Shown: one piece after another, positions 26,948-38,040 of the stretch
Position numbering within the stretch: the stretch's first letter is position 1
Layout of the letters: each line of letters begins with the position of its first letter
Assembly: GCA_023248875.1 (NCBI GenBank)
Contig: JAHFDT010000004.1
Span: forward strand, 1-43,017
Origin: Myxococcales bacterium
GTDB taxonomy: Bacteria > Myxococcota_A > Polyangia > Palsa-1104 > SHYY01
Length of the DNA stretch: 43,017 nucleotides
Reading direction: 5' to 3'
Notes under the pieces: model-generated
Seen by the model: the letters and a program-made list of their open reading frames with translations, nothing else
Told to the model about the DNA's origin: nothing
Databases searched by the model: none
Program-made: the position numbers and the translations under genes

Positions 26948-28405
26948 ATGTCTCAGGCTCCTCGAGGGTACCGCTTCGCCACCGTGGTGTGGGGCACCGA
27001 CTATGTCGATGCGTTCTTGCGTTATTCCTTGCCGAGCCAGCTGGCGCCGAACAACCTGCCGTGCTTTCACGGATTCGATGCGTCCTACCGCATCTACACC
27101 ACCCGTCGCGATGCGGAGGTCATCGCTGCTTCGGCGGCCTACCGCGAGCTGTACAAGTGGATGCCGGTGGAGTTCGAGCTCTGCGAAGATTTAGGAGCCG
27201 ACCAACAGTCCGGAATGAAGTATGGCTACGTGCTACGCAGTCAGACTCACCTCTTTCGCAACCACCGCAGGCAGGATGTCGCGTTCCTATGTCTGTATCC
27301 CGATGCCATTTGGGCGGACGGCTCCCTTTTGACCTTGCTGCGCGCGGCGCAGGAGGGGAAACGGCTTGCCTTGGCTGTTACCCTTCACGCGCGTCGCCAA
27401 ACCCTGTTTCCAGCGCTCGCCGAGCGATGTCCTGAGCAGAATGCAGTTTTTACCATCGCGCCACGGGCGCTGATGCGCCTGGGATTCGCCCACCTGCATC
27501 CGGGGGCGCAGGCAGCTTTGCAAGGGGCAAAATGTGCCTATGACTGGCCGAGCACGGTGCTTTGGCCGCTCGGTGACGATGGCTTGCTACTACGCCCTTT
27601 TCACCTGCAGCCCATCCTGCTTAGGCCTCACGACCAGGACAAGGACTGGATTCCGCGTGAATCGCTCGACTACGACTGTGTGCCGCACCAGAGTTATGCG
27701 CCCGACGAGGTTCTGCTGTGCATCCTCGACTTCGATCCCAACGAGGTCACGGCGAATGCGCCCTTGGCCGAGCCTCAGCGCATTCGTGCGGTCGCCGAAT
27801 GGGCAGTGCGTTACACCACGGCACGTCAGCGGAACTTTTTCCGGCACCGCTTCTATCTGCACGCCGGCGATCGGTCGCCCGCCTGGACCGAGACAGAAAA
27901 CCAGTCGGATCGATTCGTCGATGCCGTGCTTTCGCTGGTGGACGAGCTCGACCCCCTCGACCTTCAGATCGATCGCGGCCATGCCGCCGCCGCTGCCGGG
28001 CGATGGCCAGAGGCCCTGTCGGTCTATTTCGCGGTGGTCTCGCGCGCCCCGAGTTTTGGACGGGTTTATGTCCCTCTCGCGGGCGCCGCCATGGCACTCG
28101 GCAATTTCGCGATCGCCAAAGAGGCGCTCACCGTCGCGCTCGGTTTCCGACCGACCGATCCCGAGCTCCTGTGTGGACTCGGCGCTATTCAGCTGGGGCT
28201 CGGGGACAGGGCCGCGGCAGACGTGGCATTTCGCCGCGCACTCGCAGTGCAACCCGACCATGAGAATGCGCAGCTCGGTCTGGAGGCGCTGACGAACGAG
28301 GGTACTCACAGCTCGGGAGATGAGCAGGCTCTCTTGCAGGCGCTGGCGATCGATCTGGAGAACTTCCGTGTGTGGTTAGCGCTCGCCCAAAAGCGGTTCC
28401 CCTGA
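26948..28405 (+). CDS. Putative glycosyltransferase-like protein with C-terminal TPR-like repeats
   Basis: FATVVWGTDYVDAFLRYSLPSQLAPNNLP..., C-terminal helical repeats (AAAAGRWPEALSVYFAVVSRAP...). Confidence 0.55.
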   Translation: MSQAPRGYRFATVVWGTDYVDAFLRYSLPSQLAPNNLPCFHGFDASYRIYTTRRDAEVIAASAAYRELYKWMPVEFELCEDLGADQQSGMKYGYVLRSQTHLFRNHRRQDVAFLCLYPDAIWADGSLLTLLRAAQEGKRLALAVTLHARRQTLFPALAERCPEQNAVFTIAPRALMRLGFAHLHPGAQAALQGAKCAYDWPSTVLWPLGDDGLLLRPFHLQPILLRPHDQDKDWIPRESLDYDCVPHQSYAPDEVLLCILDFDPNEVTANAPLAEPQRIRAVAEWAVRYTTARQRNFFRHRFYLHAGDRSPAWTETENQSDRFVDAVLSLVDELDPLDLQIDRGHAAAAAGRWPEALSVYFAVVSRAPSFGRVYVPLAGAAMALGNFAIAKEALTVALGFRPTDPELLCGLGAIQLGLGDRAAADVAFRRALAVQPDHENAQLGLEALTNEGTHSSGDEQALLQALAIDLENFRVWLALAQKRFP

Positions 28406-28446
28406 GATTGACGCCCATGTGCTGAGAAGTCTACGATGGCGCCCTT

Positions 28447-29535
28447 ATGGCTCAGCTGGTCTACCTCGTCGAATCGGACGCCGAACTCGCGGCGCTGGTC
28501 GCGAGCACGCTGCAGCGCCATGAGCTCCGCGTGGTCACGTTTCAGGATGGCAACGAGCTCCTCGTCCAGCAGGAAGCCCCCGCGCTGATCCTCCTGTGCA
28601 TCGATCCCCGACGGATCGGATGGGCGGTCTGTAACCGCATCAAGAAGAGTTCGCTGCGATCGGTACCCATGATCGTCACCTCCGCCGAGGCCAGCGAAAA
28701 GGATTTCCAAGACCACCAAGCCTTGCGAACGCGGGCCGAGGGCTACCTGCGCAAGCCCTTTGGCATGCGCGTTCTCATCGAAATCGTGGGGACGGTACTG
28801 CGGGGCCTGGCTCCGCCCGACGCCGTGACTCCTCTCCCCGCCGCAGCACCGATCGAAGAGCTGTCCTCGGATGATTTGATGTTCGATAGCAGCGAGATTT
28901 CCGTCGAAGTACTTCCCCCTTTGGAGGAGCTGTCGAGCCCTCCCCGGCTAGCGGCAACGCCGATCCCGGCCGAGGCCTCGGGCCTCTTGGACCTGGATGC
29001 CGCGTTCACTGAACACCACGATTCAGCCCCTCTTCCGACGATCCCGGCCCCACCGCCCGAAGTTCCCGCTGCCCCAGAAAAAGCCGTCACGGATGACCGC
29101 CAGCTTCTCGAAATGAGGGATCGCCTGTTCGATCTCTCCGCCGCCAACGACCGCCTCACGGCAGCGGAGCAGCAGCTTACCGCCGAATTGCAACGCAAAG
29201 AGGCCGAGTTCCGCAAGGTGCTCGATGGCCACAGCCACGAGCTGGCGCAGCTCGAACGGGAGCACGAGCGAACGCTGCAGAAGCTAGACGAGCAGTACGA
29301 AGGCGATCTAAATGAGGCGCGCCAGCGAGCGACAGAGCTCGAAGCGAAACTCGCGGAGGCAGAAAACCGAGTGACCGAGCTCGAAGCTAAACTTGCGGAG
29401 GCAGAAAAGCGGGCGACAGCGCTCGAAGCCAAGCTGGCGGAGACGGAGGGGCGGCGCACCGGTGATCGCGAACTACGCACGCGGCTGCGCAAGGCGTTGG
29501 CGATTTCCGCCGCGCTTCTCGACGAAGCCGAGTAG
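28447..29535 (+). CDS. FrzS-like pseudo-receiver + coiled-coil protein
   Basis: Receiver-like fold sequence with phosphoacceptor replaced (LILLCIDP) and C-terminal coiled coil. Confidence 0.75.
   Translation: MAQLVYLVESDAELAALVASTLQRHELRVVTFQDGNELLVQQEAPALILLCIDPRRIGWAVCNRIKKSSLRSVPMIVTSAEASEKDFQDHQALRTRAEGYLRKPFGMRVLIEIVGTVLRGLAPPDAVTPLPAAAPIEELSSDDLMFDSSEISVEVLPPLEELSSPPRLAATPIPAEASGLLDLDAAFTEHHDSAPLPTIPAPPPEVPAAPEKAVTDDRQLLEMRDRLFDLSAANDRLTAAEQQLTAELQRKEAEFRKVLDGHSHELAQLEREHERTLQKLDEQYEGDLNEARQRATELEAKLAEAENRVTELEAKLAEAEKRATALEAKLAETEGRRTGDRELRTRLRKALAISAALLDEAE
29329..29454 (+). repeat. 42-bp in-frame tandem repeat x3 (14-aa coiled-coil unit)
   Basis: Three units encoding [14 protein letters not shown] / [14 protein letters not shown] / [14 protein letters not shown]. 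Confidence 0.9.
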
Positions 29536-29543
29536 GTCGCGCG

Positions 29544-31196
29544 GTGAAACCGATCTCCGGCAACACGCAGGGCCTGAAACCGTCGCAACGCAAACAGCTC
29601 GAGCGACTGTTTCGGCGCCGTACCGATCCAATGGAAGTGGTCTCACGCGAGTTGGCCCATGGGATGTGTCAGTGCGCAAGCGAGTTTGGACGACAGATTG
29701 GTGTCCTCATCGACCGTTCCGGTGCAATCACCGATGTCATAGTCGGTAGCGCCCATCAGCTCCTTTTGCCAGAGCTCGGGCGCGAACGCATCGGAGCCGC
29801 CCGCCTGCGTGGGGTTCGACTGGTGCACACACATCTGCGCTCGGAGCCCCTGACACGCGATGACCTCACCGATCTGGCCCGATTGCGGCTCGACTTGGTG
29901 AGTGCCATCGGCATGCGCCCGAATGGAGAACCGAGCACCCTCTCCTCGGCGCATCTCGTGCCGGAGAACCCGACCGGTGCCTTGTGGCGCGAGCTTCCGC
30001 CCGAGCCGATCGCTGCCGCGAAACTCGACTTCCTCGAGCTGATCCAGTCGCTCGAAGAAGAATTCGCCCGTACTCGCTCGGTGCAGCGCACCGACCTGCG
30101 GCGGGATCGTGCCGTCCTCGTACATGTAGCACTCGGTCGCGACGGCCATCCGGAAGCACGCGTGCAGGAGCTGCGCGAGCTAGCGCGCACCGCTGGTCTT
30201 CAGGTGGTCGATGCGGTCGTCCAGCATCGATCGCAGGGTCCCGACCCTCGGTTTCTCGTCGGACGCGGCAAACTGGACGAGATCGTGCTGCGCGCGATGC
30301 AGCGCGATGCCACAGTGCTGGTGTTCGACCCCGAGCTCACACCCACTCAAGCGCGCTCGGTTTCCGATGCGACTGAGCTCAAAGTGATCGACCGGACCAT
30401 GCTCATCTTGGATATTTTCGCTCAGCACGCACGCAGCCGTGATGGCAAACTGCAGACCGAGCTGGCGCAGCTCAAGTACACCCTGCCCCGCCTGGTGGAG
30501 AAGAACACGATGATGTCGCGCCTCACCGGTGGCATCGGCGGACGAGGTCCTGGCGAAACCAAGCTCGAGATCAACCGGCGCCGCGCGCGCGAGCGTATCC
30601 ATCAGCTGGAACAGGAGATTCAAACCCTCGGTCACCGTCGCGCCGAGCGACGCTCCTTGCGCACCTCACGGGATGTTCCGGTCGCCGCGATCGTCGGCTA
30701 CACCAACGCGGGGAAGTCGACGCTTTGGAATGTGCTGACCGGTGGCGAAACCCTGGTCGAAAACAAGTTGTTCGCCACCCTCGATCCCACCTCGCGCCGC
30801 CTCTATCTCGGCTCCTCCGAGGGAGAAGGCCGAGGACCCCAGGAAGTGGTGCTGATCGATACCGTCGGCTTTATCCGTGATCTACCCAAAGATCTCATCA
30901 GTGCCTTTCGGGCTACCCTCGAAGAGCTCGATGAGGCGTCCGTCTTAATCCATGTGGTCGATGGCTCAGACCCAGAACATGACGCTCAGATCGCTGCGGT
31001 CGATCGCATCCTCAGCGACCTCGGACTCGACCAGAAACCTCGCCTTCTGGTGTTCAACAAGGCGGACCGGCTCTCCCCCGAGGAGGTCGAATCGCTCGCC
31101 CGTACGCACCAGGCGCAGGTGCTGTCGGCCCAGGATCGAAACACACTCCGTCCGCTCGTGCGCGCGCTGGCGGCCACATTTGCTAAGCTTTCCTGA
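29544..31196 (+). CDS. hflX: GTPase HflX
   Basis: [52 protein letters not shown]. Confidence 0.95.
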   Translation: MKPISGNTQGLKPSQRKQLERLFRRRTDPMEVVSRELAHGMCQCASEFGRQIGVLIDRSGAITDVIVGSAHQLLLPELGRERIGAARLRGVRLVHTHLRSEPLTRDDLTDLARLRLDLVSAIGMRPNGEPSTLSSAHLVPENPTGALWRELPPEPIAAAKLDFLELIQSLEEEFARTRSVQRTDLRRDRAVLVHVALGRDGHPEARVQELRELARTAGLQVVDAVVQHRSQGPDPRFLVGRGKLDEIVLRAMQRDATVLVFDPELTPTQARSVSDATELKVIDRTMLILDIFAQHARSRDGKLQTELAQLKYTLPRLVEKNTMMSRLTGGIGGRGPGETKLEINRRRARERIHQLEQEIQTLGHRRAERRSLRTSRDVPVAAIVGYTNAGKSTLWNVLTGGETLVENKLFATLDPTSRRLYLGSSEGEGRGPQEVVLIDTVGFIRDLPKDLISAFRATLEELDEASVLIHVVDGSDPEHDAQIAAVDRILSDLGLDQKPRLLVFNKADRLSPEEVESLARTHQAQVLSAQDRNTLRPLVRALAATFAKLS

Positions 31197-32066
31197 CTAC
31201 TTCTTGGGCTGGGCCTGCAGGATCACCTTGCCGCCGCGCACGGTCACCTCGAAATCCACGTGGCGGCACTTGTGTTTCTCGAGGAGATCGGGAACCTGTT
31301 TCTTCAGCTTGGCCACCAGCGCTTCGAACTTCACCTCGCTCTCACCCACGCTCTGGCGGGCAGCGCTGTAGCGCTCATGAAGTGTGCGAAGCGCCGCGGA
31401 ACTCATGCCCGGCACCGACGGCATAGGAGGAGGTTGCGGCGGCTCACTCTTGCGTGGTGGCGGCGGTGGCCCCGCGCTCTTCGGTGGCTCGGATGGTGAA
31501 TCCCTCTTCGGCGATCCCGCATTGGTCGGCCGCGGTGCGGGCGGTGGCACGGCACCTTTCTGTGGCACGTGCGGCGGCACCGTAGCCGGGCGCGGCGGAA
31601 GAGGGGTAGCGGATGGCACCCCGGTGGATGGGCGCCCCTCGAAGGAAAAACGACCGCCATCATCGAGGTCGTCGAGAAACCCGGCCAGCGGGTCACGATC
31701 GATCGGGGCCGCCGGAGCCGCGCGTCCCCGTCGAGCCAACTCCTCCGGCAAGGTAACCCCCTTGCGCTGGGCGCGCGCGAGATGGCGATCGTAGGTGCCC
31801 TGCTCGATCTCGCGCAGCGTCTTCGACCAGCGGGTGAGATAGGTGTTCCAGCGCTGGAGCAACGTGTTGTGCCGAAACCGCAGCGCGGTGTTCCGAATCT
31901 GAATCTGCCCCAGTTCGAAAAAGATCCGGACCACCTCTTTGCGCGGCACAGTGGGTTCAGTCTTCTCCATCCCAAGGAAGTACTGCTCATACAGGACCCG
32001 GAGACGATCGATGCGATGCTGAAGATCGTTGAGTGCCGCTTCGACGTTCTCAATGGGCCCGGACAC
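31197..32066 (-). CDS. MXAN_5187-like protein
   Basis: Conserved NTALRFRHNTLLQRWNTYLTRWSKTLREIEQGTY segment, Pro-rich middle; abuts hflX stop with 0 bp. Confidence 0.65.
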   Translation of the reverse strand: MSGPIENVEAALNDLQHRIDRLRVLYEQYFLGMEKTEPTVPRKEVVRIFFELGQIQIRNTALRFRHNTLLQRWNTYLTRWSKTLREIEQGTYDRHLARAQRKGVTLPEELARRGRAAPAAPIDRDPLAGFLDDLDDGGRFSFEGRPSTGVPSATPLPPRPATVPPHVPQKGAVPPPAPRPTNAGSPKRDSPSEPPKSAGPPPPPRKSEPPQPPPMPSVPGMSSAALRTLHERYSAARQSVGESEVKFEALVAKLKKQVPDLLEKHKCRHVDFEVTVRGGKVILQAQPKK

Positions 32067-32068
32067 CT

Positions 32069-34534
32069 CTAATTCCGCACCGGGCGCGGCCCACCGACCG
32101 GTTCGCCGCCCTCCTCTGCGTCGGATCCGGCAGTCACGAGATTCCCGCCCAGCGCCAGAATGCGCTGATCCACATCACGAAAGTGCGGATCGCGTTTGGC
32201 CACCTTCTCATAATAGTAGAGAGCTTCCCGCACATCGGCTAGCTGCTCATAGACCTGGCCCAGCTCGAAATAGAGAGCCAGCCGCTCGCGCTCCTGAATG
32301 CGCTCCGCGTAGAGCCCTCCCTTGAACTGCGCAATCGCGTCGGCCATCAACCCCTTGTTCAGATAGCAAAGGCCGATCATCATGTGGCAAAGAACCTGGC
32401 GTTGCGGATCTTGCATCGCGATGTTGAACTCCGCGATCGCTTCATCGAGGAGCCCCATCTCCTTGTACGCGATGCCCAGATCGTAGTGCGCTTCGAATTG
32501 CGCCACGGCGTTTTCGGAAGACGAGGTTTCGTCGTCTGGAATCACCACCCGCACCGTTGGGGTTCGTGGCATGGGTGCGGTCTCCGGCGGAGCAATTGCG
32601 GGAGCAGCGGGACGTTGACCGAGCCGTGCCAAATCGTCGTTGGGGTCGACCGGGGGAGCTTCCGGCAGCTCGAGCGGCGCACCTCTCGCGTGCTCCAGGG
32701 CAGCGAGCTCGCTGAGCTTCGCCTCGACCAGGGGGTGATTGGGATGGCTCTGCGTCAACTGAACCAGAATCTCTCGCGCGTCGCTCCACAGCTGTTGCTG
32801 AATGAAAAAGTCCGCCTCATCGAGCTCGTCTTCCAGGTTTCCGGCGGGGAGCGCGACGGCATGAGGCAGGGTGGGTGTGTCGATCAGCGGCTCGCTGGCA
32901 GCCGTCGCCAACGGATCGGACTCCTGGGCTGGGGTCGGCTCCGCCACATCCGCAAAGCTCTCCTCGGCGAACGGGTCGACATAGTCGCCGCTCGCCGGGG
33001 CAGCCTGGGCCGTCTCTACGGGCTCCGGCTCCTCGACAATCATGGGGATTGCGGCGATCACAGAGGGCTCCACCTCTTCGACCAGTACCTCTTCATCGAG
33101 ACTGATTACCTCCTCCACCGCAAATTCTTCCACCTCGAGCACATCCACCGCATCGAGCTCGACGACATCCGATGCTGTGGGCACATCGACCACCGTGTGG
33201 AGGGCGACTGGCCCCCCCCGCCCACGCACGCCTGAAGAGGATCCCTCTCGCGATCCCAGCAGCGCCTGTGCTCGCTCATTGCTCGGGTCGAGCTGCAACA
33301 CCTCCTGCGCGTACCCTTCCCGGTCGGGGCCGCGCATCCGCTCCGCCAGCACCAACAGCTCCGCTATGGCCTGCTCCGGTTGGCCAGCGAGTAAATAGAG
33401 CTGCTTGAGCTTCTCCCGTGCTTCGATGTGATTCGGCGCTCGTAACAAAAGTTTCTGGATGTGGTCGATCGCCTTCGGGTAGAGCTGATACTTCGCATAC
33501 ACGTCGACTTCGGAGAGGACGCGCCCGATCTCCTCATCGTTGGTGTCTTCGGTGATCGTCGACTCTTCTTCGGCCGTCTCCAGGAAGGAGGGTCCGACTT
33601 GTGGCACCGCTGGAGGAGAGCTGCCCATGGCATCGACCGGAGAAACCATCTCAGGGGCTGGCGCAGCCACGCCGGCGGGCCGCACATTGTGTGTCCGTGC
33701 CGCTTCCCGTCGTGTCGATGCCACGGCCGACATCTCGTTCGCCATGCGCGTCAGTTCGCCGCGCACGGAAGCGACCTTGGACCCCTCGCCGAGTGCCTCA
33801 AACGCCTGCGCCAAAAGCTCGAGTGCCTCGATGTCGCGTGGTTCTGCTTTGAGCACCGCCTGGAGTCGCACGAGAGCCCGCCGGGGATCGCCGCGCTGAA
33901 TGTAGAGCCGTGCCACCTCGCGCCCCACCGGCCGGTTCTCCGGCACGTGAAACAGCAGCCGCTCGGCCACCTTGAGGTAATCGTCGAAGCGCTCGCGCTG
34001 GTGCAGATCTTCGGCCGCCCGCGAAAACTCATCAGCCGCCTCGCGCACCAGATTCTCTTTGGAGTAGAGCTCGGCCAGCTTGATGCGTGACCCTACGTTC
34101 GTCGGGTCGAGCTCCACGATCTGCTTGAGCGCATCGAGTGCCTCGCGCGACTTGCCTTCGCGATGGTAGTGCGCTGCCACCAACTCAAACTGCTGCATGG
34201 CATCCGATAGCAGGCCGAGCTGTTTGTAGAGCTGGGCGAGGTGCAAATTGATCTCGACCATCCGCGGTTCAAGGCGCGCAATCTGCTTATAGACCGCGAT
34301 GGCCTTGAGGTAGTGGCCCGAACCGCTGTAGGAGCGAGCGACCCGCTGATAGGTCTCGATCGCTTCGCGATGCTTGCCGAGTTTCGCATAGAGGTCACCG
34401 ATCTTCAGCAACAGCCGGACGTCCTCCGGATCTTCGGCAACGGCCCGGAGGTACTCTTTGACCGCCTTCTCGAACTGGCCCTTTTCGACCAGCCGTTGCG
34501 CGGCGGCGATCAACTTGTCTTTATGGCCCGCCAC
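32069..34534 (-). CDS. Large TPR protein
   Basis: Multiple TPR units at N- and C-terminus with an acidic middle region. Confidence 0.85.
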   Translation of the reverse strand: MAGHKDKLIAAAQRLVEKGQFEKAVKEYLRAVAEDPEDVRLLLKIGDLYAKLGKHREAIETYQRVARSYSGSGHYLKAIAVYKQIARLEPRMVEINLHLAQLYKQLGLLSDAMQQFELVAAHYHREGKSREALDALKQIVELDPTNVGSRIKLAELYSKENLVREAADEFSRAAEDLHQRERFDDYLKVAERLLFHVPENRPVGREVARLYIQRGDPRRALVRLQAVLKAEPRDIEALELLAQAFEALGEGSKVASVRGELTRMANEMSAVASTRREAARTHNVRPAGVAAPAPEMVSPVDAMGSSPPAVPQVGPSFLETAEEESTITEDTNDEEIGRVLSEVDVYAKYQLYPKAIDHIQKLLLRAPNHIEAREKLKQLYLLAGQPEQAIAELLVLAERMRGPDREGYAQEVLQLDPSNERAQALLGSREGSSSGVRGRGGPVALHTVVDVPTASDVVELDAVDVLEVEEFAVEEVISLDEEVLVEEVEPSVIAAIPMIVEEPEPVETAQAAPASGDYVDPFAEESFADVAEPTPAQESDPLATAASEPLIDTPTLPHAVALPAGNLEDELDEADFFIQQQLWSDAREILVQLTQSHPNHPLVEAKLSELAALEHARGAPLELPEAPPVDPNDDLARLGQRPAAPAIAPPETAPMPRTPTVRVVIPDDETSSSENAVAQFEAHYDLGIAYKEMGLLDEAIAEFNIAMQDPQRQVLCHMMIGLCYLNKGLMADAIAQFKGGLYAERIQERERLALYFELGQVYEQLADVREALYYYEKVAKRDPHFRDVDQRILALGGNLVTAGSDAEEGGEPVGGPRPVRN

Positions 34535-34597
34535 CGGTCACTAAACCTCCGAAAAACCCTCAGGGAAACACGATTTTATGCCACGTCTCCGAGTCGG

Positions 34598-35959
34598 TCA
34601 ACGGGGCGCTTCTGCAAGGAGACGCTCGACGAAGTGGGTGTCGCACCGGGCGTCGACGAACTCAGGGTGGTCGACCAGGCGACGGTGAAACTCCAGATTG
34701 GTCTTGATGCCCTCCACCACGAATTCCGAAAGCGCCCGCCGAAGCCGCCGCCGCGCCGCCTCCCGGTCCTCCGCATGGACGATCAACTTCGCCAGCAGCG
34801 AGTCGTAGTTGGGGGGCACCACGTAGCCCTCATAGATGTGGGTATCGACGCGCACCCCGAGCCCACCGGGCAGGTTGAGCGCAGTGATTCGACCCGGCGA
34901 TGGCGCGAAGGTCACCGGATCTTCCGCGTTGATTCGGCATTCGATGGCATGGCCGCGCGGGCGGAACCGACCCGGCGTAAAGGCGGCCGAAAGGTGCTCG
35001 CCCGCGGCCAGGCGGATCTGCTCGCGCACCAGATCGAGTCCAGTGACCATCTCGGTCACCGTGTGCTCCACCTGGATCCGGGTATTGACCTCCATGAAAT
35101 AGAAACGCCCCTCATCGTCGAAGAGGAACTCGATCGTTCCCACATTCGTATAGCCCACACGGGCGATCGCCCGCGCGCAAAGGTCGAGCAGTTCGGTGCG
35201 TTGGTCGTCGCTGAGTGCAACCGACGGGGCCTCCTCCACCAGTTTTTGATGACGCCGCTGAATCGAACACTCGCGCTCCCCGAGTGCCGCGACGGCACCA
35301 AAATCGTCGGCGACGACCTGCACTTCGATGTGGCGCGGCGCCTCGATGTAGCGTTCGAGATAAACATCGGCACAGCCAAAGCCGGCCGCCGCCTCGCTGC
35401 GCGCCTTGTGTAGCTCGCCGACCAGCCGCTCCCGCTGCTTCACGATCTTCATCCCTCGCCCGCCACCGCCCGCCGAAGCCTTGATGATCACCGGAAAACC
35501 GATGTACTCCACCGCCTCCAGCGCCTGCTCATCGCTCTCGATGAGGCCGGTACCCGGAAGAATCGGCACGCCCGCATCGACCATGGCCTGCCGCGCCGAG
35601 ATCTTGCCGCCCAGCAACCGCATCAACTCCGGCTTGGGGCCGATGAAATGGAGGCCACAGCGGCGACAAACCTCGGCGAACTCGGCATTCTCGGAAAGAA
35701 AACCGTAGCCTGGGTGGATGGCATCGGCGCCGGTGATTTCGGCGGCAGAAATGATCGCCGGGATGTGGAGATAGGAGTGTTTGGCGGGAGCGGGTCCGAT
35801 GCACACGCTCTCATCGGCAAATTTCACATGCAGAGCATCGGTGTCGACGGAGGAATGGACCGCGACCGACTGGATCCCCAGTTCCCGACAAGCACGGATG
35901 ATGCGCAGCGCGATCTCGCCTCGGTTGGCGATGAGGATCTTCTTGAAAAGCTCGGCCAT
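34598..35959 (-). CDS. accC: Acetyl-CoA carboxylase biotin carboxylase subunit
   Basis: [25 protein letters not shown]..., [28 protein letters not shown]. Confidence 0.95.
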   Translation of the reverse strand: MAELFKKILIANRGEIALRIIRACRELGIQSVAVHSSVDTDALHVKFADESVCIGPAPAKHSYLHIPAIISAAEITGADAIHPGYGFLSENAEFAEVCRRCGLHFIGPKPELMRLLGGKISARQAMVDAGVPILPGTGLIESDEQALEAVEYIGFPVIIKASAGGGGRGMKIVKQRERLVGELHKARSEAAAGFGCADVYLERYIEAPRHIEVQVVADDFGAVAALGERECSIQRRHQKLVEEAPSVALSDDQRTELLDLCARAIARVGYTNVGTIEFLFDDEGRFYFMEVNTRIQVEHTVTEMVTGLDLVREQIRLAAGEHLSAAFTPGRFRPRGHAIECRINAEDPVTFAPSPGRITALNLPGGLGVRVDTHIYEGYVVPPNYDSLLAKLIVHAEDREAARRRLRRALSEFVVEGIKTNLEFHRRLVDHPEFVDARCDTHFVERLLAEAPR

Positions 35960-36447
<488 letters not shown>

Positions 36448-36451
<4 letters not shown>

Positions 36452-36894
36452 CGCTTGCCTTCCTTGAGATGGTCCAAGAGCGCGGCCAACGCCAGACGAT
36501 ATCCCTGCCCGCCCAGGCCGCAAATTACGCCGAGACACGCCGCTGCTGACCGCGAGCGTTGTCGCTCCGGTTCCCTGCGAAATAGATTGGTCAAGTGAAC
36601 CTCGATCGCTGGCAGATCGACTGCCGCCAAGGCATCGGCAATCACCAGCGAAGTATGGGTATAGGCGGCCGGGTTGATAATCAGACCGTGTGCCCGACCG
36701 TGCGCCTCCTGGATTCTGTCGACGATTACCCCTTCGTGGTTCGACTGGAAGCAGCGCACTTCGGCGTCGCGCGCCCGCCCATCAGCACAGAGCTGCGCTT
36801 CGATCTCACCGAGTGTCATCGCACCGTAGAGCTCAGGCTGACGCGTGCCGAGCAGATTCAGATTCGGCCCGTTGAGCACCCAAATGACGGGCAT
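36448..36894 (-). CDS. aroQ: Type II 3-dehydroquinate dehydratase
   Basis: [35 protein letters not shown]. Confidence 0.93.
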
Positions 36895-36899
36895 GGCAA

Positions 36900-37259
36900 T
36901 TAGGCGAGTTCAGACTGTAGCTTGGGAGCGACCATGCGCAGAAGATAGCGACCCTTGCCGAAGTTTCCCCCCGGGCCTAGGGCGAGCGCGAGAAAATAGT
37001 CCTTGCTCAGCACGCGCACCAGGATCTGGAGCTGCTCGGCGCGGATCGCTACCTCCTCCACACCGCCCACTTCGAGCACTTCGGCCGCTTTGCGCACCTG
37101 GGTCAGAATGAAGCTGAACTCCATGCCGATGGTGGTGATATCCATGTCGGTGATCGGTTTGGCGTAGGACTCGACGGCGATGCCATCGAAGCCCATGAGC
37201 AAACCCGCCACGCCCCCCTCGACGCTCTCCACGACCTTCATCAGATTGTCGCGAAACAT
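36900..37259 (-). CDS. Roadblock/LC7 domain protein
   Basis: 119-aa protein; VEGGVAGLLMGFDGIAVESY is typical of roadblock/LC7 proteins. Confidence 0.75.
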   Translation of the reverse strand: MFRDNLMKVVESVEGGVAGLLMGFDGIAVESYAKPITDMDITTIGMEFSFILTQVRKAAEVLEVGGVEEVAIRAEQLQILVRVLSKDYFLALALGPGGNFGKGRYLLRMVAPKLQSELA

Positions 37260-37308
37260 GCCGGTCTTTTGTACTCGCCCCGTCGAGGCAAGTCAATCTT
37301 CAGTCCGA

Positions 37309-38040
37309 CTACATCGTCGCAACCGGGGCGCTCTTGCCACACTTGATCGCGCTCCCGCTGCGGCAGCAGGTAATGGGCACGTCCTGAGCGATGTTGCAAG
37401 GATGGCCGGAGTTGACGATCGTTCCCTTGGGGAGGTCACAGGCGGGGATGTTTTCGAACTGGTCGGCGCCGATTAGGCATCCTCGGCACAGCTTGAGCGG
37501 GAAGGTTGCGTAGGGCGACGAGACGGTGGTCTTGCCGGAGTCCCCCTGCATCGTACCGGTGATGCGAAAATCGATCAGAATCGGATTGGTGAGGTCGAGC
37601 GCTAGATCGGCCGCCAGAGCGGCCGCCAGCGAACGGGGCAAAAGATTGACCGTGAGGGCCAGGGACATGGTCGTCGAATCGAGCTGGCCGCCCAAGCTGG
37701 TCATGTGGCCGCTCGTCGGAACTTTGGGATCCAGTGCTTTGGGAAGTTGGCGCACCTGAATGTCGGCGCCCGTGACCTGGATCAGATTGCGGTTCGGATC
37801 GCTCGTCGGCTTGAGGGCCGACTTCATCGAAATGTAGCCTTCGTATCCGCTGGCCGCATCCGGCAGCAGACTGAAGAGAAAAAGGTCGAGCAGTCCTTGG
37901 GTCCGCGTCTGCATCCCGCCGACCTGGATCGAGCAGCCTGTGTCATCGTTCATCGGGATCAGGTTCCCGATGATCTCGATCGCCACCGGATTCTCCACCG
38001 CACAGCCGCTCAGCATCAGCAGGAAGATCAATCGCTTCAT
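37309..38040 (-). CDS. Lipoprotein
   Basis: MKRLIFLLMLSGCAVEN lipobox; ATGA overlap with aroKB. Confidence 0.7.
   Translation of the reverse strand: MKRLIFLLMLSGCAVENPVAIEIIGNLIPMNDDTGCSIQVGGMQTRTQGLLDLFLFSLLPDAASGYEGYISMKSALKPTSDPNRNLIQVTGADIQVRQLPKALDPKVPTSGHMTSLGGQLDSTTMSLALTVNLLPRSLAAALAADLALDLTNPILIDFRITGTMQGDSGKTTVSSPYATFPLKLCRGCLIGADQFENIPACDLPKGTIVNSGHPCNIAQDVPITCCRSGSAIKCGKSAPVATM

Noticed and set aside
34241-35413. 390-aa plus-strand ORF
   Set aside because: Antisense to accC and the TPR gene; typical spurious high-GC antisense frame.
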